In this document: piece after piece, positions 61,253-64,000 of the stretch
Position numbering within the stretch: the first letter of the stretch is position 1
Layout: each line of letters begins with the position of its first letter
Assembly (NCBI GenBank): GCA_008694505.1
Contig: VZDJ01000301.1
Span: 9,986,877 to 10,050,876, forward strand
From: Cyanoderma ruficeps
Lineage: Eukaryota > Chordata > Aves > Passeriformes > Timaliidae
Direction of reading: 5' to 3'
Length of the DNA: 64,000 nucleotides
Notes under the pieces: model-generated
What the model saw: only the letters and a program-made list of their open reading frames with translations
Told to the model about the DNA's origin: nothing
Databases searched by the model: none
Made by a program: the position numbers and the translations under genes

Positions 61253-62972
61253 TCTCCTCCTTTGACAATCCAAAATCCCACACTTTGAACTCTTGGAACT
61301 ACCAAGTCTGCTGTGGGATAAGCTGGATCTTCCTTCCTCAAATCCCAATTTTCTGCTTTTTTTTCCCCTCCTTTTCTCCCAGAATATTCCTGTTTATCCC
61401 TGCAGGATTTTATCCCTCTGGGTTTTCCAGGGTGTTGGCAGCATTTTTCCCAAGGCAGCCCTTGTTAAGTGCAGAAGGAAATGAGTTAACTCAGCTCCTG
61501 CTGTTAAACCCTGGAAATTGTGGTTAAGTCCTCAGCCATCATAAAACAAAAAAAAAAGGGAAACATTTGGTTTAAATAGAAAAACTCTTCTGATTGTTAG
61601 ATCAGCATTAGGACAGGACAAAAAAAAAAAAAAAAAAAAAGGAGGTTATTTAGAATTTCTGCTGCAGCTGGTGACAGAATTTATGGCATTTTCACCAGGA
61701 ATTGCCAGGAGGAAAACAGCCAGAGCCACATTTATTTAATATATGTTGTGTTTCTGGGACTTGTCTGCTCTGATGGTTGACAAGTTCAAAAAATCTGCCA
61801 TAATTTAAGTCATAAAATCCCCTAAAAGAAAACCTGTGAAATGCAGAAATCTTCAGGAGCAGCAGCACCAGGGCTCAGTTTAGAGGGTGAATATTTGGGA
61901 GCTCAAATGGAGTTTAACCACAACAAAAATCTGCTTTTTGCACAGAGGGAAGTGGGGAGATGCTGGAGGATTTTAGGGCAGTTGTAGCAGTTCAATCACT
62001 TCATTGTCTGAATCTCATCCAAATATTCCCATACAAAAAACATCCCTGAGTCATTTTTGGAAATAGAATTTAACGTGCCAAAATCGTCCCTGAGAATTTT
62101 ACCCTCCAAGAGCATTTTTAAGCCTTTGGGGGTTTTTTATTACCATAAAGCAACACTAAAAAATGTTTATTTGAGCAATTTTAATTCAGTTGCTCGGTTT
62201 AATACTTGGAGGTGCTTTTTACTTAACTTTCTTCGTTTTATTTCAAGGCACCAAGTAGCAAAATCCTTTGATTTTCCTTCAGAGGAGACAAATCCTGTCA
62301 AATAATACGGAAAATATTTGCATAGTTGGCAAGTCTGACTTTTTTAAATTCTTTTTTTTTCTTTTTCCCTCGGATGTTTTTCCATCTAATTTTTGCTTTA
62401 TTCTGTTTTCAAAAAAAAAAAAAAAATCTTAATTTGAAAACTGGAACATGATTTTAAAAGGGAACAGTCAGCCTTTCTTCCAGATACAAAATTCTGGGAG
62501 TTTCAGTCTAAGGAAGTCTCAGTTAATTGGGAAAAATCTGTCAAGTCTGTGGGCCAGTTTTATTTATTGTCATTTATTTTGGACGTTATTTGTCAATGGG
62601 ATGTTTGTGCAACAAAACAAAAATCTCTGTTAATTATGGTGCCCAAAGATCTAAAAAAACCCCATTTAGATGCAACACAAAACTTTTTTCCTCCCACATT
62701 TGTGTTCAGCCTCATGATTTGGGATGAAAAGGTTTATTTTCTGATGTCTCTTGGTGAGTATTATTTTGATTTTCTGCATGTCTGGAGTGACAGTGGGGAC
62801 TAAAATTGCATCAGTGGATAAAATCTGAATGTGAATACAAAATGCAGTTATTTCCTGTTGGTTTTCTGGACTTAAAACTGTTCACTTGTCAAAGTTTCAG
62901 AAATTGATAGTGTGGTAAATTGCAATAGATAAAGAGGCTTGAGAAATGGGTAATGTATGTTTATATAATGCT

Positions 62973-64000
62973 GTGCTATCTGCATAGATATTTATGTAAT
63001 AGAAATCTAATAGATTTTATGCAATAATTATGGATTGTATTTTATGTACTTAAATATACATGTTTTAATATACATAATTATGTATTTAACTTATTACACA
63101 CTACTGCATCTTATCAATATTATTAACATTAACATCAATATTATATATATTAAAAATACACCATTAAAAGGCCAGGTGGGTGACCTGCCTTGCTGTAGGA
63201 ATTCCTGCAGGATTTATTAATCCAAACCCCAGGAATGTTTTTTTTTTCCATGTTTTTTCCCTGTTTTCCATGCCCACAGGAACACCAGTGTACTATCTGC
63301 ACAGATATTTATACAATAGAAGTCTAATCTATTTTATGCAATAATTATGTATTGTCTTTTATATACTTAAAAATACGTATTTTAATATATTATATGTAAT
63401 TATATATTTAGCTTACTATGCACTACTGTATCTTATCGATATTATTAATATTCTTAATGCTATTATTATTATTATTATATGTATTAAAAATACAGTATTA
63501 AAGGGCCAGGTGGGTGACCTGCCTGGCCATATGAATTCCTGCAGGATTTGTTCATCCAAACCCCAGGAATGTTTTTTTTTCCATGTTTTTTCCCTGTTTT
63601 CCATGCCCACAGGAACACCAGTGTACTATCTGCATAGATATTTATGCAATAGAAGTCTAATCTATTTTATGCAATAATTATGTATTGTATTTTAATATAT
63701 TATATAGAATTATATATTTAGCTTACTATGCACTACTGTATCTTATCAATATTGTTATTATTAATATTATTATTAATATTATTTGTGTTAAAAATACAGT
63801 ATTAAAGGGCCAGGTGGGTGACCTGGCTTGCTGTAGGAATTCCTGCAGGATTTGTTCAGGCAAACCCCAGGAATGTTTTTTTTTCCATGTTTTTTCCCTG
63901 TTTTCCATGCCCACAGGAACACCAGTGTACTATCTGCACAGATATGTATGCAATAGAAGTCTAATCTATTTTATGCAATAATTATGTATTGTATTTTAAT
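62973..64000. repeat. About 305-333-bp tandem repeat carrying an IFT80 3' splice site and exon start
   Basis: Each unit has an AT-rich first part (TATCTGCATAGATATTTATG), a GC-richer part (AAAGGCCAGGTGGGTGACCT), and TTTTCCATGCCCACAG followed by GAACACCAGTGTAC. The last piece is the expected next IFT80 exon start (GTPVY) after the phase-1 codon at 59788. Copies of it begin at 63280, 63613 and 63917. After GTGTAC each copy turns into repeat, not into the expected SVAW codons, so these are decoys. The true exon should lie beyond 64000. Confidence 0.9.

Noticed and set aside
63280..63293. True IFT80 exon at 63280 (GTPVY)
   Set aside because: Only about 14 bp match; the following codons are repeat sequence and meet a stop, and the same segment recurs at 63613 and 63917. 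Treated as decoy copies.

Overview
The window is vertebrate nuclear DNA from a bird, probably a passerine. The evidence is four conserved vertebrate genes with GT-AG introns, about a dozen CR1-type LINE tails of the avian kind, the bird form of miR-15b, and many minisatellites. No bacterial operons, CRISPR arrays or viral genes were seen. Passerine is an inference from CR1 style and minisatellite load, not a proven assignment.

Layout, left to right. (1) KPNA4 (importin alpha-3), + strand, about 1-15,960. Exon 1 lies upstream of the window and the stop codon is at 14,045. Two exons (human residues about 128-186) are missing where the assembly has a gap base and about 91 near-identical copies of a 31-bp minisatellite. 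(2) A spacer with a CpG island (about 18,540-19,420) that probably holds the TRIM59 promoter. (3) TRIM59, + strand, one coding exon at 22,317-23,576, preceded by a broken duplicate of its own 3' end. (4) SMC4, - strand, 24,107-51,772. All 23 coding exons were mapped at base resolution and sum to 3,924 bp (1,307 codons plus stop). Its 10.4-kb intron hosts miR-15b and miR-16, as in mammals. (5) A CpG-rich divergent promoter (about 54,080-54,925). (6) IFT80, + strand, from about 54,700 past the window end; only its first four coding exons are present. The order KPNA4-TRIM59-SMC4-IFT80 matches human 3q25.33.

The four genes are not a pathway. KPNA4 carries nuclear import cargo, TRIM59 is a membrane-anchored RING/B-box protein, SMC4 is the condensin ATPase, and IFT80 is a ciliary transport subunit. 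SMC4 and IFT80 share a divergent promoter that carries two RFX X-box-like sites. TRIM59 and SMC4 converge tail to tail.

The most unusual signals are these. (a) In four places in three genes, a tandem array uses a repeat unit that contains an exon-intron junction, so it scatters decoy splice sites: KPNA4 at 6,838-7,620, SMC4 at 24,812-24,990, SMC4 at 36,885-37,345 and IFT80 at 62,973-64,000. (b) A minisatellite separates the normally adjacent miR-15b and miR-16 hairpins by about 0.7 kb. (c) The first coding intron of IFT80 is a U12-type AT-AC intron, and the next one is GC-AG. (d) A partial tandem duplication carries the TRIM59 3' end. Six single-base N positions (3662, 6660, 8922, 22589, 55375, 57880) look like assembly joins; the one at 6660 frameshifts a KPNA4 exon.
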